Source: Phalacrocorax aristotelis (Eukaryota > Chordata > Aves > Suliformes > Phalacrocoracidae). Taken from it: a stretch of 64,000 nucleotides of DNA. The notes beneath the pieces were generated by a model that worked only from the letters and a program-made list of their open reading frames with translations, searched no databases and was not told the origin of the DNA. The translations under genes and the position numbers were made by a program. Location: assembly GCF_949628215.1 (NCBI RefSeq), contig NC_134278.1, forward strand, positions 34,118,115 through 34,182,114, given 5' to 3'. Below, one piece after another: positions 1-12,999 of this stretch. Every line of letters starts with the position of its first letter. Position 1 is the first letter of the stretch.

Positions 1-504
1 TACGGTTTCATGTTAATGGCATGTTCTTATTTTGATGTTCAGTTCCTCTTTAGAGGGCCGTGAATTTATAACACACCTTTGTTACTCTTCTGCTTTTTAG
101 TCTTACCTATTTTCTATGTAAATCTAAATGGCAAATGAGAGGATACAAAGGCATTTGCTGGTTTCAACAGAGAATAAAAATAATTTAGAATGATGAAAAC
201 TCAATCTTCAACAAAGTAGAATCAAAACAGACAGAAAGAGTCTTTGGGGATGAGACCCGTATGACCAAATGTAGTCTACCTGTGAGTTAGTTACCTCCTG
301 CACTGTTTATAAGTGATGGATATAATCAGGCACTTTTAACTAGGGTTCAATTCAGCACAAAGTATGCTTAAAATAGATTGGATGATTGCATCCCAAAAGT
401 TCCTGTTTATTTCCACTAACTATGAAATGGCACTTGGGTTCTTAGCATAGATGTAGGTATGTACATTGCAGGCATACAAAACTGGTTGAGATAGATCAAC
501 CTGA
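1..504. other. Intergenic DNA, no feature seen
   Basis: This AT-rich stretch has no convincing coding frame, RNA gene or repeat that I can recognise. A CR1 copy begins at its right edge. Confidence 0.6.
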
Positions 505-1729
505 ACACCAGTGATACAGGAGCCAACGAGCGGTGCTGTGCTGGACCTCACGCTCACAAACAAGAAAGGATGTATTGCGATTGTGAAGGTCAAAGGCACC
601 CTTGGCTGCAGTGACCATGAGATGGTGGAGTTGAAGATTCTGAGAGGAGGGAGCAGGACAAAAAGCAAGATCACAAGCCTGGACTTCGGGAGAGCAGACT
701 TTGGCCTCTTCAGGGATCTGCTTGAAAGAGTCCGATGGGATAAGGCCCTGGAGGGAAGAGAAGTCCAAGAAAGCTGGTTGATATTCAAGGATCACTACCT
801 CCAAGGTCAAAAGCAGTCCATCCTAACAATCAGGAAGTCAGGCAAACATGTAAGGAGGTCTGCATGGATGAACAAGGAGCTCCTGGAAAAACCTAAACAC
901 AAGAAGGAAGTGTGCAGAAGGTGGAAGCTGGGAAGGCTAACCCAGGAGGAATATAGAAACACTGTCTAAGCGTGCAGGGATGGGGTTAGGAGAACCAAAC
1001 CCCAGCTGGAGTGAAATCTGGTGAGGGATGTCAAAGGCAACAGAATGGCTTCTGTTAGTACATAGGTGACAAAAGGAAGAGTAGGGAAAATGTGAGCCTG
1101 CTACTGAAAGGGGCAGGGGCCCTGGTGACACAGGACATGGAAAAGACTGAGGCACTGAATGCCTTCTTTGCCTCAGGCTTTACTAGCAATGCCAGGCCCT
1201 GAAGATCAGGGGAAAGTGAGGAAGCAGCTTTGCAGAAAAGGACCTGAGGGTCCTGGTGGGCACCAAGTTAAACATGAGCCAGCAAAAGGCCACTAAGTGG
1301 TTAAGGGACTGGAGTGTCTCTCCTATGAGGAAGGACTGAGAGAGCTGAGACTGTTTAGCCTAGAGAAGAGAAGGTTCAGGTGGCATCTCATCAATGTGTA
1401 TAAATACCTGAAGGAAGGGTGGTACAAAGAAGACAGAGCCAGGATCTTTTTGAGTAGTGCCCAGTGGCAGACAAGAAGCCATAGGCACAAACTGAGGTAC
1501 AGGAGGCTCTGTCTGAACATCAGGAAACACTTTTTTTTACTGTGAGGATCACTGAGCACTGGCACAGGTTGCTCAGAAAGGTCTCCCTCCTTGGAGATAT
1601 TCAAAAGCCATATGGACATGGTCCCGGGCAGCCAGCTCTAGGTGAGCCTGCTTGAGTAGGAGGGTTGGGCAAGATGATCTCCAGGGGTCATTTCCAACCT
1701 CAGCCATTCAGTGATTCTGTGATTCTGTG
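505..1729 (+). mobile_element. CR1 LINE, internally deleted, 3' end intact
   Basis: A degenerate CR1 non-LTR retrotransposon. The left part (505-1195) encodes the end of the ORF2 endonuclease and the linker before the reverse transcriptase. Short recognisable pieces are 'LGCSDHEMVE', 'LDFGRADFGLFRDLLERV', 'ESWLIFKDHYLQ' and 'GKHVRRSAWMNKELL'. This frame is open for 152 codons (511-969) and then meets a stop. Near 1200 the copy jumps to the C-terminal part of ORF2 ('LSYEEGLRELRLFSLEKRRF'), so the catalytic reverse-transcriptase core is missing. The 3' UTR follows and ends at 1713-1729 in two copies of ATTCTGTG, the terminal repeat diagnostic of CR1. The copy cannot encode a working protein. 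Identification is by family memory; the subfamily was not determined. Confidence 0.93.
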
Positions 1730-4700
1730 AACCAACTGTAATTCCCAACTTCTTACTTACTGGGGCTGCATATCAGGAACACTTTGCTTCTTCCAGATGC
1801 CTGAATCACAGTGGAAAGGCAGGACAGTCAGAAATTCCCAGGTTGAGAAGCTGTGTCATTGTACCCCAGGAGAGAAGCAGTTAGAGCGGACTACAGAGGA
1901 GAGTAAAATATTTGGCAACAATTAAAGCATATGCAGAAAGGAAAACCTTCATGAGCCTACGCAAATGATTCAGACTGTTATAATATGAATAACAGTAAAC
2001 TCTGGGGAAGAAGGTCTGTTGAGGTTGAATTCCCACTTCTTCAAATGTTCTAGTGAAGGGACTACCTCACTGGTAGTCTTTCCTTGGCTAAAATCATGTT
2101 TGCTGTTCTCTGTGCCACTTAGTAGCAAGAGCATTTCTTCTCTATCATACTGCTTGCCTGTAACTAATGTATGAAACGAGGTGTTTTGAACGGGGATGGT
2201 GAAAATCTCCAGCTAAGAGATGGAGGCAGGGCCCTCACTTTATGAACACTGAGCTGTTTGTGATGGAAAATAGGTGCCCTTCTCTGCTAAAGAAGTTTTC
2301 ATCTCTCTGTGTTTTTTATATCCCACATGGAATGTTGTAGGCTAAATTTCCCAAAAAGCTGATATCCAATTAAGATTTCTCCACTGATGGATCTCTTACA
2401 GGTCCACAACAACATATGCTGGACTAGCGTTGGACCAGGCATGTCGCTACCTCGCCTGCGAGTATTTTGGGGATATTAGCGGAGCATGATTGCAAAGAAC
2501 TTTCCATGCAAGATGGGGCAGGAAGGCCAGAATGAAGAGAGAGAAGGGCTGGTAGACCCTGTCGTGTGCATCTGGTATTGGAGAAAGTGGGTGATTGCTC
2601 TTCAAGGCCTGCCGTCTCTTTTAACTGCAACTGAAAAAAACATTAAGTTTCTAGGCACAAAGCAGATTTTTTTCATGGCAAAAATGGTTACTACTGTAAC
2701 AAAGACTGTGGAAAATCAGTTGTGATCTTTTGAAGAGCTGTGAGGTAAATTCAGAATGTGCATAAAACACAAAAGTAAGGAAGTGAATCCTGTTCCTAAA
2801 CATAACTCTCAATGTATCCACACTGAAAAGCAGTATTTCTCACCTCCACAGAACTGCAGCGATACCTGTGTGGATCGCCTGCTAGGAGGTAATCATCCCA
2901 TTCCAGAGGCAATATGCAGTATTGCATGTCTGTGTATAAATGCAGAATACTGTCCCCTTTCAGGTGTGTTCCGCCTTACGCTTTCCACAGATATAGCAAC
3001 AGAAGGCCCTCCAGACACCTTGCAGCCAGCCAGTGCTGCCCCTTGTATGCTCTTTTCTAAAGTCTACCCTGACAGCCAGCTTTCAGAGAATGGGAGATGG
3101 GCACAACCATGTGCTCGATGCACCTGCACTGCCAGACAGCAGGTAAACATCACAACAGGATCACAACAAATGGGTTTGCACCAAGCTGCTTCTGGTCTAA
3201 ATGCTAGGACTGAATCAGTGATGCTAAAAGGCCAGCGTGGGGCTTCAAACAGTTCAATTACTACTAAAAGGAAATAAGGTTAACTCTGGTTGCATGCTTC
3301 TTTTTTCCTTAGCTGTGCAAGTAATTTTCCAGATTTTTCAGGCCTGTTTGCAAGGAATTTTCAAGATTTCTGAGGTATGTTTGCAGGTATCCACTGAAAA
3401 AATGTCAAAGACACACATCTTAAAACTGATGGTTGCCATGATGAAGTAATGTAAAAAAGGTCAGTTCTGCCAATTCATTTAACTGTTCTTTTGTGTGTGA
3501 GCATATATTCTTATTAAACAGCTGTTTTCTTCTTTCTCTTTTTTTTTTTTTTTTACTTGCACCAATTAAGCTGTGTTTGTGGAAAGCCCTTTTTTGGCCT
3601 GTCCTCACCTCATATTCATTATTCTAAACATAGGTGTACAGGTTTTTGGTCTTCAAGTAGATCTGTGCTGCATTTGCAGTGAAAGTGTATATCATCCTTT
3701 GGGGTGGCATATGAAAAAATTATTTGTTCGTGTACGAACAGTGGTAGGCAGCAATATTTTGTATCACTGGAATGGTAGTTTTCAGCACTGCCTCTCATGA
3801 GCCTGCAACAATTTAGATCAATGCCTTTAGGCTTTAAGTTTGACCTGTACCTTCAGAGTAGATCTATATGTCAGCTTGGGATTCAGTACTGTGCTTGAAT
3901 ACAAACGCCCTAATTGTCCCTGGTGCTTATGAATTAGCTTTCACTTTGCAGAGTTCAGATGGCTGCCTGGGCAGGGAAGCTGAGGCACAGGCTCAGGCCT
4001 GAAGCAGGGAGGGGGTATCCCCCCTTCAGACCATACATCTTTGAGAGCTGGAGTCCATAAGCAGACACAGATATTAAAAAAGGCAGTATGCATCCTGGTA
4101 CTCATATTTCCCCTCTTCAAGTGAACAGTTTTCTCATTTTGCAACTCAGAAAGCATATAATTTTTTTTTTTTTTTTTTTTTTGCTGCTTGCTTAGTGTTG
4201 GGACTTAGCTAAGGATGGTTCTCTCAGTTTACAAGTTCATTTTTTCTTAAGGATTTTTGTTTGCTTGTTTGTTTGCAGGCTGTTTCCCTCATTCCCTGCA
4301 CACAATCTGCTGTCAAACAGGCAGAGGTCAATATTGTGTTTTGGTGTCTGAAGTGCAAAATCAGTAGCAAAATAGTCCGAGACTTTCCTAGGTTGAATGC
4401 AAGCTGGGGATAGGAGTTAAGTCTTTAGGCAGCCAAAGTGTCTTGCTGGTCTTGAAAATGAACAAGGCTTTCCTAGAGAGAGCATCATTTATTAACTGGA
4501 CAGAAAGTGTCACTGAAAAGTAGCAGTTTACTGTTGCTATCTTACTCTTTTTTACTTACTGATTTTTTTGGTATCTCAAGTGCTGAATCCAGTCAGAACA
4601 AGTCTTCATGAATGGCAGTTTTAGACAAGGACTTGCATATCATTTCTTCAAAGACCAATGCAAGGAAAACAACATCTTAGGTGGGGATAGGAGATTCTTT

Positions 4701-7700
4701 TAAGTGGGGAGGTGACAACTGCTTAATCCTTTAAACAGCAAATTGTCAAGAAACGTTCTGCTGAAGACTCTGGTTCGCTTCGCTCTGTCCTTGCAAGTGT
4801 AGTTTGTGTCAGCAGATACTTGCATTTTGGTTTTTCCTCAAAGGACTATGAAGGAAAGGTCAGAAAAAGGCCATTATATTCCCCTGCTAGGGCGGAGTTA
4901 CAAGCATAAATAACAGTGTCCAACTGATCATGTCTTTTAAGAGAAAGAGTGGTGCTGCCTGTCTGTGATGTAGGAGACTAGTGTAAATAACTGAACACAC
5001 AGAAATGTTAATAGTAGGTGGCCTGACTTCTAGGTATTGCTTAGCTTTTGTGGGCTCAGATCCATTCTTACCACCTTCCAAAAATCACAGACTGATCTGA
5101 GACTCTTTATTTGCCAATGAGACTCAATGCTAGCTGAATAGCTAATACTGAAACCCCAGGATTTCTTTGAAGATTCCTCTTTTGCCCCTAGTAACATATG
5201 TTCCACCAATAAAAAAATGTTTTCCTTTTGCACACCTTTGCTCTCAGAGTCTAAAGCTACAAGTGACCCCTGAGAACACCATTTCTTTTTTACAGAGGTG
5301 CTGTATTTTCATGGGATTTTCTCTGCAGGAGGGCTGGAAGGGAAGGCTCTGGCAACCGTGAGTACTGGCTGTGCTCTACAATCTACCTGATGCTGAAGTC
5401 CTTACCAGGACACGCAGCTTTCGAAGTTGGCTTCTGAGGGAAGGAAGTATAAAGATCCTTTTTCTTTAGAGCCCTGCTCTAAGACTGACAAGGACGGTTG
5501 CTATAGGAAGGGGCTTGAAACTTTGTTATTTTAAATTCAGGAGTCTTTGTGCAATAGAATGTTAATCTCGAGACTAAAGAAAAGTCTGCACTTTGAAAAG
5601 CACTGATAATGACATGGGAAGAAAATATTTGCTAAGGCTAATAATAGAACAAGAAAAAAATTATTCTTGATCCTAATATGGTTTATAATTTAAATATATT
5701 AGTAGCAAAAATGTTAACAAAGATGTTACTGAGACGGAGCATTGAGGCCTTTTATCCTATGGATGCCCTTTCTAATAGCATTCGCAGTACCCTCAGAGAG
5801 AGCAGAGTGCAGAATACATACTTTTTTCCCCTCCTATCTATACAGCTGGTATTCTAGTATAAGGAGTGTCAAGAAAAAGAAATAGGAAATGTTATGGAGA
5901 AGAAAGAAAATGAACAAGAAAGATCCTTTTTCTTCTCTTTTTCTCTGTCTTTTCATTCTTTTCTCTTTTCCTTCTGTCATTTCTTTACACTGGAAGGAAC
6001 AAAATCACTCAGTTGTAAACGTACATAAGTGGATAATATTTTGATTTCTTTGGTATACAATATGTACAGATAAAGAAAGCCCACATGCAGGGTGCACTGA
6101 AGTCATCAGACTGTGAGTGTGGGACTAGGGTTAAAGGGACAGTACTTTGGCTACTGCCAGGGTTGGACTCCCTGAAGCAAGAGAAGAGGGCCAACAACTC
6201 ATAGTCGATGTGAGAAGAGGCCAATTGAGTTTCCACTGCAGAAGTAAGAAGGTGGATGGATGCATTCCACTAAGCTGCCAAAGAGGTAGTTTTTTTTTTT
6301 TTGTCAGCAGAACATGGAATATTAGAGACAGGAAAAGTACCAAAGCAACACTGGGGCTGCATGTTCAAGAATGAAAATCCTAAGAAAGAAAAGCAACATT
6401 TGTAAAGTCAAGCAGAAAGTGTCTAGTTACAAGAATAGTTGAGAGACAGACAAATAACAGGATATGGCTGGTAGAATAAATAGGTGATGAGTCTAGAGGC
6501 GTTTCCATGAGTCACCGCTGGGCTACGTAGAATAACCAAAACGACACAGAGAAATGATTCAAGGGGATGCAAGGGAAGTGGATGCAGAAGAAATAAAAAG
6601 GAGGATGAAAGCATTGTAAGGCTGAGGAAACAGGGAAATGGATGAGATGGAATGATGTCACGGAGAGATACCTTTCTTGGCCAGACATGTGGAAAATTGA
6701 GGTACATAGATTATAGTTCTGTTTATGATCCACTGCCAGCAAGTGCTTGTTTACAACACTGAGGGTTAAGATGACAGCTGTACCTTAATATGACAGGAAA
6801 CCTTATTTCACAGTAAGTCTGACTGGTTTGGCAAGGGATCATGTCTGGTAGCAATGGAGGTCTGAAGAGACTTTTTAAATCTAGCACACATCTGAAAAGA
6901 ACTGAAGTGGAAAAGGAAGAATATATCTTTCTTTTTCAGATTTATGGTACTGAAAAAGAAAGATAATTTTTTCCAAGAATCATTGCTAGATGCTGGTGGA
7001 AGCAAACAAAATCAAACGGGCAACTTGGAAGTCAAAGTATATTTTAAAATGAACTATTTGTTTTTATCCTCACCAGGAGTAAAAGTTGGAATGAACCTGA
7101 GCCTACCATTACCATGTAAGTGTCTGAAATGAAATAAACAGTTTTCTGACTGAATGGCTATCCCCATGGCAATAGGAGAGGATCTTGCACGTTAAAGACT
7201 GAAAGGAACGAATAGATGAGAAGGAAGCACAGTAGATCCTGACACAGCCCAAGGTACAGCATGTATCCTTAGAATTGAGCTGCAAAGGATACATGCAGAA
7301 GGAACAGTCCCTGTATTTCCACGGTTTATCAGTAATATGAGATAGGACTACACTGCAAGTCAGGCAAGGACAAAAAAAAACCCTCGTTAATTTTAGAAGC
7401 ACTGGGATTATTGTGTCTGGACCATTAAAGGTGCATTATTTAATGGGTGTCTAAAACTTTTATTAACTCCCCTTCAGTTACATTTATTTTCTATTCCATG
7501 GCTCAAACATAGCCCTGGATAGTTACCAGGATAAACTTTAAAGCCAACAGGAGCTGTGCCTACTTATTCCATGGTTGGAAGGAGCAACCTAGCTCCAGCT
7601 CAGCTCTAAACTGAATAACCCTTGCAAACCTGCAGCAGAGCTCTATATGAATTACTGATTTATTTTTTTTAGTTCTGCTGTAAAACAGGAAATGAGACAT

Positions 7701-9146
7701 AAAATTGTCATTGGCACCAATCAAATTCTAAATTCTTATTTTGGCAAGAACAAAAAAAAAGATGTTCTGACACAGAATGTTCCCATTTGGCACAAACAAA
7801 ACCATTAAGGTATTTGAAAGAAAAGCCAAAGAAATAAAACATTAGTTTCATAAAATATGATGTGGCAATTTCATGCCTTTTCTCCATAGATTCAGGGATC
7901 AGATTGCTCACCCAAGCTATGACCAGTTGAATTCTCACTGCTCCTACATGCCCCGTATCCTTGCAGAGCACCCCACTCTCCAGCCTGGTAAGACAACTCT
8001 ATGCTAAGCTCTCTAATCCCTGTTGATATTCTTACATTCCATTAGAAAAAAGGATATATATTCTTTATATCACAGAATGTGAGCAAGAGATACTTGTTTG
8101 CTTCATTTACACCAGGAAGGTAGGAGGGCAGGTTTCAGTTCCCTCAAGCAGAAAATGGAACTTAATTTGCATCTCTAATATCCTGCTTATTCCTGAAAAA
8201 TCCTGAAAAGCTCTGGTTCTTGAGCCCTTGTGTGGCTGGGGAACATTATTCCTCTTTCTTCTATTCTGGTTTTGTGTGTCTGGTTCTTAAAGCAAACAAA
8301 TCAACCCACTTAAAACTTTTCAATACGGCTGGACTGAATTTGTTATTTACATTCAGGCAGACTGAAGTTCTGGTTTCACCAATTATTATTCACCAGAAAA
8401 AAATCCACCCAGCTAGTGTTTAGAGAGAGTAAAGTCTCCTCAGATGACCTTTACAAATCTCTCCAAGCTCATATTCAGTGGGAAACACCCTGGTCTTGAC
8501 CCCTCCTTCCTCCCCAAAATCTCTCACACAATAAAAAAAAGAAAGGGGAGATGGTGGATTTTCTTCTCCCATAAGAAAAAATGTCCTCTGGAGTAGATCC
8601 TTTTAGCCCTTCCACTACTAGTGAAGCTAGAGTATGCTACCCTGCCACAGGGTCATGGGAGGTTTTGGATAAGATGTCTCATGTTTTAAGATCACTGGAC
8701 CATCCTAAATTTACATAGATTGATAAAAACAAAAAGCTGAAGCAATAATTGGCCTGGTCCTAATTTCCTCCACAATTAACACAGTTAGTTGCTCATTTGG
8801 ATTTAAAGGCAGAGGCTGGAAATAAAATAATCAACTTTGGTAGCACAATATAACATCTTTGGAAACCTCAGTGGAAAAAGCTATTCCCCAGCAATCCATA
8901 GTTGCAGAGATCAGTATGAACATTTATTTTAAAATGCCATGCAGGATCTGAAACAAGAATTTATAAATCAGAGCGATCGATTTATTTCAGATGGCCTTTG
9001 GTTTGTGAAGGTTTTCCACTGAAAGCAGTTTAGCTACAGCACAAACAGCTACCTCTGCAAGCTTTCCATGACAATGCATAAATACATTGCATAAGAATAA
9101 TAAGGTTACAAAGTCAAGCAGTCTAATGGAAGAAAAAAGCAAATTC
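1730..9146. other. Intergenic DNA, 7.4 kb, no recognised gene
   Basis: AT-rich sequence with frequent stops in all frames. The longest open frame is 173 codons at 2756-3277 (+), which I do not recognise and treat as probably chance. Homopolymer T tracts lie at about 3538-3554 and 4161-4182. No splice-flanked exon, tRNA or known repeat family was recognised. Very old repeats could be present below what can be seen by eye. Confidence 0.5.
4161..4182. repeat. Poly-T tract (22 T)
   Basis: An uninterrupted run of 22 T follows 'CATATAA'. It is a simple mononucleotide repeat, or possibly the A-tail of a minus-strand retro-insertion, but no recognisable retro-inserted body lies next to it. Length is likely to vary between individuals. 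Confidence 0.9.
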
Positions 9147-9385
9147 ACGGACTCATAGGATAATCCAGGCGGGAAGAAACCCCGGAGGTTGCTAGTCCAA
9201 CCTCCTTTCAAAGCAGGGTCAGCTGGGGTGTCAGACCATGGTTTTATCCAGATGGGTCCTGAAAATATGCAGTCCCCAGGAAACCTGGTCCACTGCTGGG
9301 CTGTCCTCACAGCATAAAAGTTTCTCATTCCATGCAATCTCACTTGTTCCTGTTGCAATTTAGGTCCATTCTCTCTCATCCTGCC
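9147..9385 (-). mobile_element. CR1 LINE 3' end fragment
   Basis: The sequence starts with 'ACTCATAGGATAATCCAGG' and continues through 'CAAAGCAGGGTCAGCT', 'CCAGATGGGTCCTGAAAA' and 'CTCTCTCATCCTGCC'. These are landmarks of the reverse complement of a CR1 3' UTR and the end of ORF2. It is 5'-truncated, as most CR1 copies are, and carries only about 240 bp. The overlapping 130-codon minus-strand frame (8987-9379) is a shadow of this copy. Confidence 0.92.
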
Positions 9386-10579
9386 TGTCTCTGTCTTCTT
9401 GATGACCTCATCATAGGTCCTAAAAAGGCTGTTTGTAGGACCCCCTTAAGATTTGCCTTAATTAAATTTAGGAAACTTACTTAAAGTTTGCTCCTCAACT
9501 TTGTTTTCGTTTCCTTGTGTATATACCTATGGTATGTGGTATGATAGAGTCTCTAATTACCTGAACAAATGCTACTTCTTTCTCAAGATTTTATCCTCAT
9601 GTACTGAAAAGGATGGATGGCATCTTACTTAAAGGGTAGCAACATATTAAATTTTTATTCTGCATTGTTCAGCATGTGGTCTCATTCCTTGTTTACAGCA
9701 CACTCTTAAATTAACCCCCTAAGGAGGTTTTTCTCATTATCATTAATTCTCTCACGGGTTTCTAGTAGTATTGACTGTGAGACTTGTGCGGGAATTGGAA
9801 TTTGTATTACATGCAATTACATAGAATAGTCTTGTATTTTTAATTTCTGATTTAGAAAACAAAGAAAAATATTCCTGCAAACATTTTTTAAATTAGAAAT
9901 TGACCCATTTATGTGGAATAGCTCAGACTGAACAAAGCTGTAATGTTAAGTTACATGATTTGTTTTCATGGCTTCATAGTTTCAAATGCCAGGTGGCCTG
10001 AAGGTGTATTATGCTTATTTTACAAGTAGGAAGTTAAAGCACAGAGTACAAAAGTTCTAGGGCAACCATATATTTTGTATGTCTAAACTGAAACACCTGA
10101 GAACGTGGTTAAACAGAGAGGTGATAAAAGTTTATAGCCCTTGTGCTCTTCCAAATAGAGACGAACACTTGCGAATATTAAGGAGATTATGATGCTCTAG
10201 AAAGAGAATGAAAGGGACTTGAGTCTTCTCTTTTAGTCTGTGAGGGTCTACACAGGGACAAGTATCTTAACTTAATTACATTTCCAGCTGTTTTGGAGGA
10301 CAGACTGCAGCTCATACATCTGCTGGGAAGGAGAACTGCCAAAAGTCGACGCTCTGCTTGCAAGTCCAGTGCAAAACTAAAAATAAGTGACAGTTTTCTG
10401 ATTTGGCTAGTCTGCTCCCAGACACGGCAGGTTTTGGAGGACAAAACACAGAGCGGGCCAGCATCTTTGCTCGGAACAGCATTCGCGTCCTCTGCAGTGG
10501 TGGTGACATGTGGAAGGGCATGGTGCCCGGATCCCCAGGACCATCTACCACTGGCACATCAGAGACCTTGGACCAGAGT
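9386..10579. other. Intergenic DNA, no recognised feature
   Basis: AT-rich up to about 10.2 kb, then more GC-rich. Overlapping 80-98 codon frames at 10187-10589 on both strands look like chance. The last part (about 10440-10580) could be the decayed 5' UTR of the CR1 copy that follows, but I cannot prove it. Confidence 0.4.
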
Positions 10580-12945
10580 GAGCTCCTAAGGGTGGATGTA
10601 GTTCTGCGGCCAGGGGCTGTGGAGGCACCAGAGGCCTCTCACCAGGGGCCCCACTTAAACGTGCTCCTTGCCTGCAGCACATGAGTGCTAGGGATGACCC
10701 ACACTGCTAACTGAGGGGGAACTGCAGGAGGGGGTCCACAGGCTGCACAGCATCAGAGATGGCAAACGAGATTGACTGGAGCTTCTGCAAAACACTGCAG
10801 GTGCCAGAGCCTGAACCCCCAGTTGCATTGACAGAGGATAAGGCAGAGTCCATACCTATGGCACTGGGAAATGGAGGCTGCTGTGACGGTGAAAGCTGGA
10901 AACTGGTGACTTCTGGCACCAGGACGATGGCTCCAGCCCCATCTGCAGATCTGCAGTTCCAGAAGGTCAGTGACCTAGTAGCAGAGGAGATGCTGGGTGC
11001 TGTGTCCATGAAGCCTCTGAGCTGGCAGCATAAGATGGTGAAATTCAAGATCCTGAGAAAAAAAGAGCAGGATCACAACCATGGACTTCAGGAGAGCAGG
11101 TTCAGAGGTCACAGATACAGTCCTAGGTCCAGGAAACCTGCTCAGTTTTCAAGGATCCACCTCCTTCAAGCTTGAGACTGGTCCTTCTCCACATGTAGAT
11201 AGTCAAGAAAAGGTGGCAGGAGGTCTGCATGGATGAACAAGGAGCTGCTGACAAATCTGAAACATAAAAAGGAAGTGCACGTAAGGGGAAGAAGGAACAG
11301 GTCACAATGGAGGAATGAAAATAGAGAGAGACACTATTTGAGTGAGCAGGGACAGGGTTAGGAAAGCCAAAATCCACATGGAGTTGAATCTGGACAGGGA
11401 TGTGAAGGGCAACAGAAAAGGCTTCAGCAGGTACAACAGCAGCAGAAGGAAGACAAGCGAAAATGTGGGCCCGCTGCTGAATGGGGTGGGTGGCCTGGTG
11501 ACAAAGACATGGAAAAGGCTGAAGTACTCAATGACACTTGCCCTCTGTCTTTAGTGGTAAGAACAGTCTTCAAGTATCCCAGGCTCCTGAGATGAGTGGA
11601 AAATTCTGGAGCAATGGAGACTTACCTATGGTGGAAGATGATCACTTCAGAAGGCATTTAAACAAACTGGACATGCACAAGTCCATGGGACCTGACAGGA
11701 TGTGCCCATGAGTGCCGAAGGACCTGGCTGGTGTCATTGTGAGGCCACTCTAGATTACCCTTGAAAGGTCTGGGTGATCAGGGGAGGTTCCTGAGGAGTA
11801 GATGAAAGCAAACCTCACTCCTGTCTTCAAGAGGGGCAAGAAGGAGGATCTCAGTAACTACACGCCTGCCAGCCTCATCTTGACCCCTGGGAGTATCCTG
11901 GAGCAACTAATCTTGGAAATTATATCTAAGCATCCAGGGACGGATGGTGATTAGGAATAGTCAGCATGAATTTTAGAAGTGGAAATAATTTCTGACCAGC
12001 CTGACAGCCTGCTATGATGAGATGACTGGCTCCGTGGATGAAGGGAGAGCATTGGATGTTTATCTTCCCTCTGGTAAGGCTTTTGACGCTACGTTTCATA
12101 ACATCCTCATACACAATCTGGGGAAGTATAGATTAGATAGATGGACAGAGAAGTAAATCAAAAACCTGGCTGAAGTGCTGGGCTGAAAATGTGATTTGCC
12201 TGTGGCATAAAGGCCAGCTGGAGGCCTGTTGCTAGTGATGCACCCCATGGGTCAATACTGACGCCAGCGCTGTTTAACATCTTAATTAATGATCGGGATG
12301 ATGGACCAGAGTGCACCCTCAGCAAGTTTGCAGATGATACAAAACTGGGAGGAGTGGCTGATACATCCAACGGGTGTGTCACAGTTCAGAAGGACCATGG
12401 CAGGCTGGAGGAAAGAGCCAGTGGTTCTCTCATGAAGTTCAGCAAAGGGAAATGCCAAGTCCTGCCCTTGGGGTTGAATAACCCCATGTGCCTGTGGGGT
12501 TATACCTCCATGCTGGGGGCCAATGGGTTGGAAAACAGTTTTGCAGAAAAGGCACTTGGGGTCTTGGTAGACACCAAGTTGAACACAAGCCAGCAATGCA
12601 CCCTTGCAGCAAAGAAGGCCACAACCATCCTGGGCTGCATGGTGGCTGAGGGAGGTGATCCTTCCCCTTTACTCAGCTCTGGTGACACAGATCCAGAGTA
12701 CTGGATTGATGTCTGGGCTTCTCTGTACAACAGAGACATGGACATACTGGAGCAAGTCCAGCAAAAGGCCACAAAGACAATGATGGGATTGAGACACATG
12801 AGGAGGCTGAGACAGCTGGGACTGTTCAGCCTGGAGAATAGAAGGCTCACAGCGGATCTTACCAACATATATAAATACTTTATGGGAAGGAGCGAAGATG
12901 GAGCCAGACTCTTAGTGGTATTCAGCGACAGGACAAAATGCAATG
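10580..12945 (+). mobile_element. CR1 LINE with ORF1 and reverse-transcriptase remains, 3'-truncated
   Basis: A long decayed CR1 copy. ORF1 remnants run from about 10580 to 10990; 'ELQEGVHRLHSIRDGKRD' resembles the coiled-coil of CR1 ORF1. At about 11030 the copy jumps into the late endonuclease region ('MVKFKILR'), then continues through the linker ('KGFSRYNSSRRKTSENVGPL') into the reverse transcriptase. The catalytic 'FADDTKLGG' box (12330-12356) is intact, although many stops and frameshifts surround it. The thumb and C-terminal region follow ('LPLYSAL', 'RRLRQLGLFSLENRRL'). Similarity ends near 12945, before the 3' UTR. That is unusual because CR1 copies normally keep the 3' end. An older minus-strand CR1 begins soon after. 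Confidence 0.9.
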
Positions 12946-12999
12946 GGCTTCCCTTGCTGTACCTTTGCTGCCCCAACTTCCTGTAACTTGGCAGTTGGC

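Noticed and set aside
12354..12986. 210-codon + frame as a possible host gene
   Set aside because: Its content is CR1 reverse transcriptase ('FADDTKLGG' just before it and 'LFSLENRRL' within it); it is a repeat remnant running into unrelated sequence at its end.
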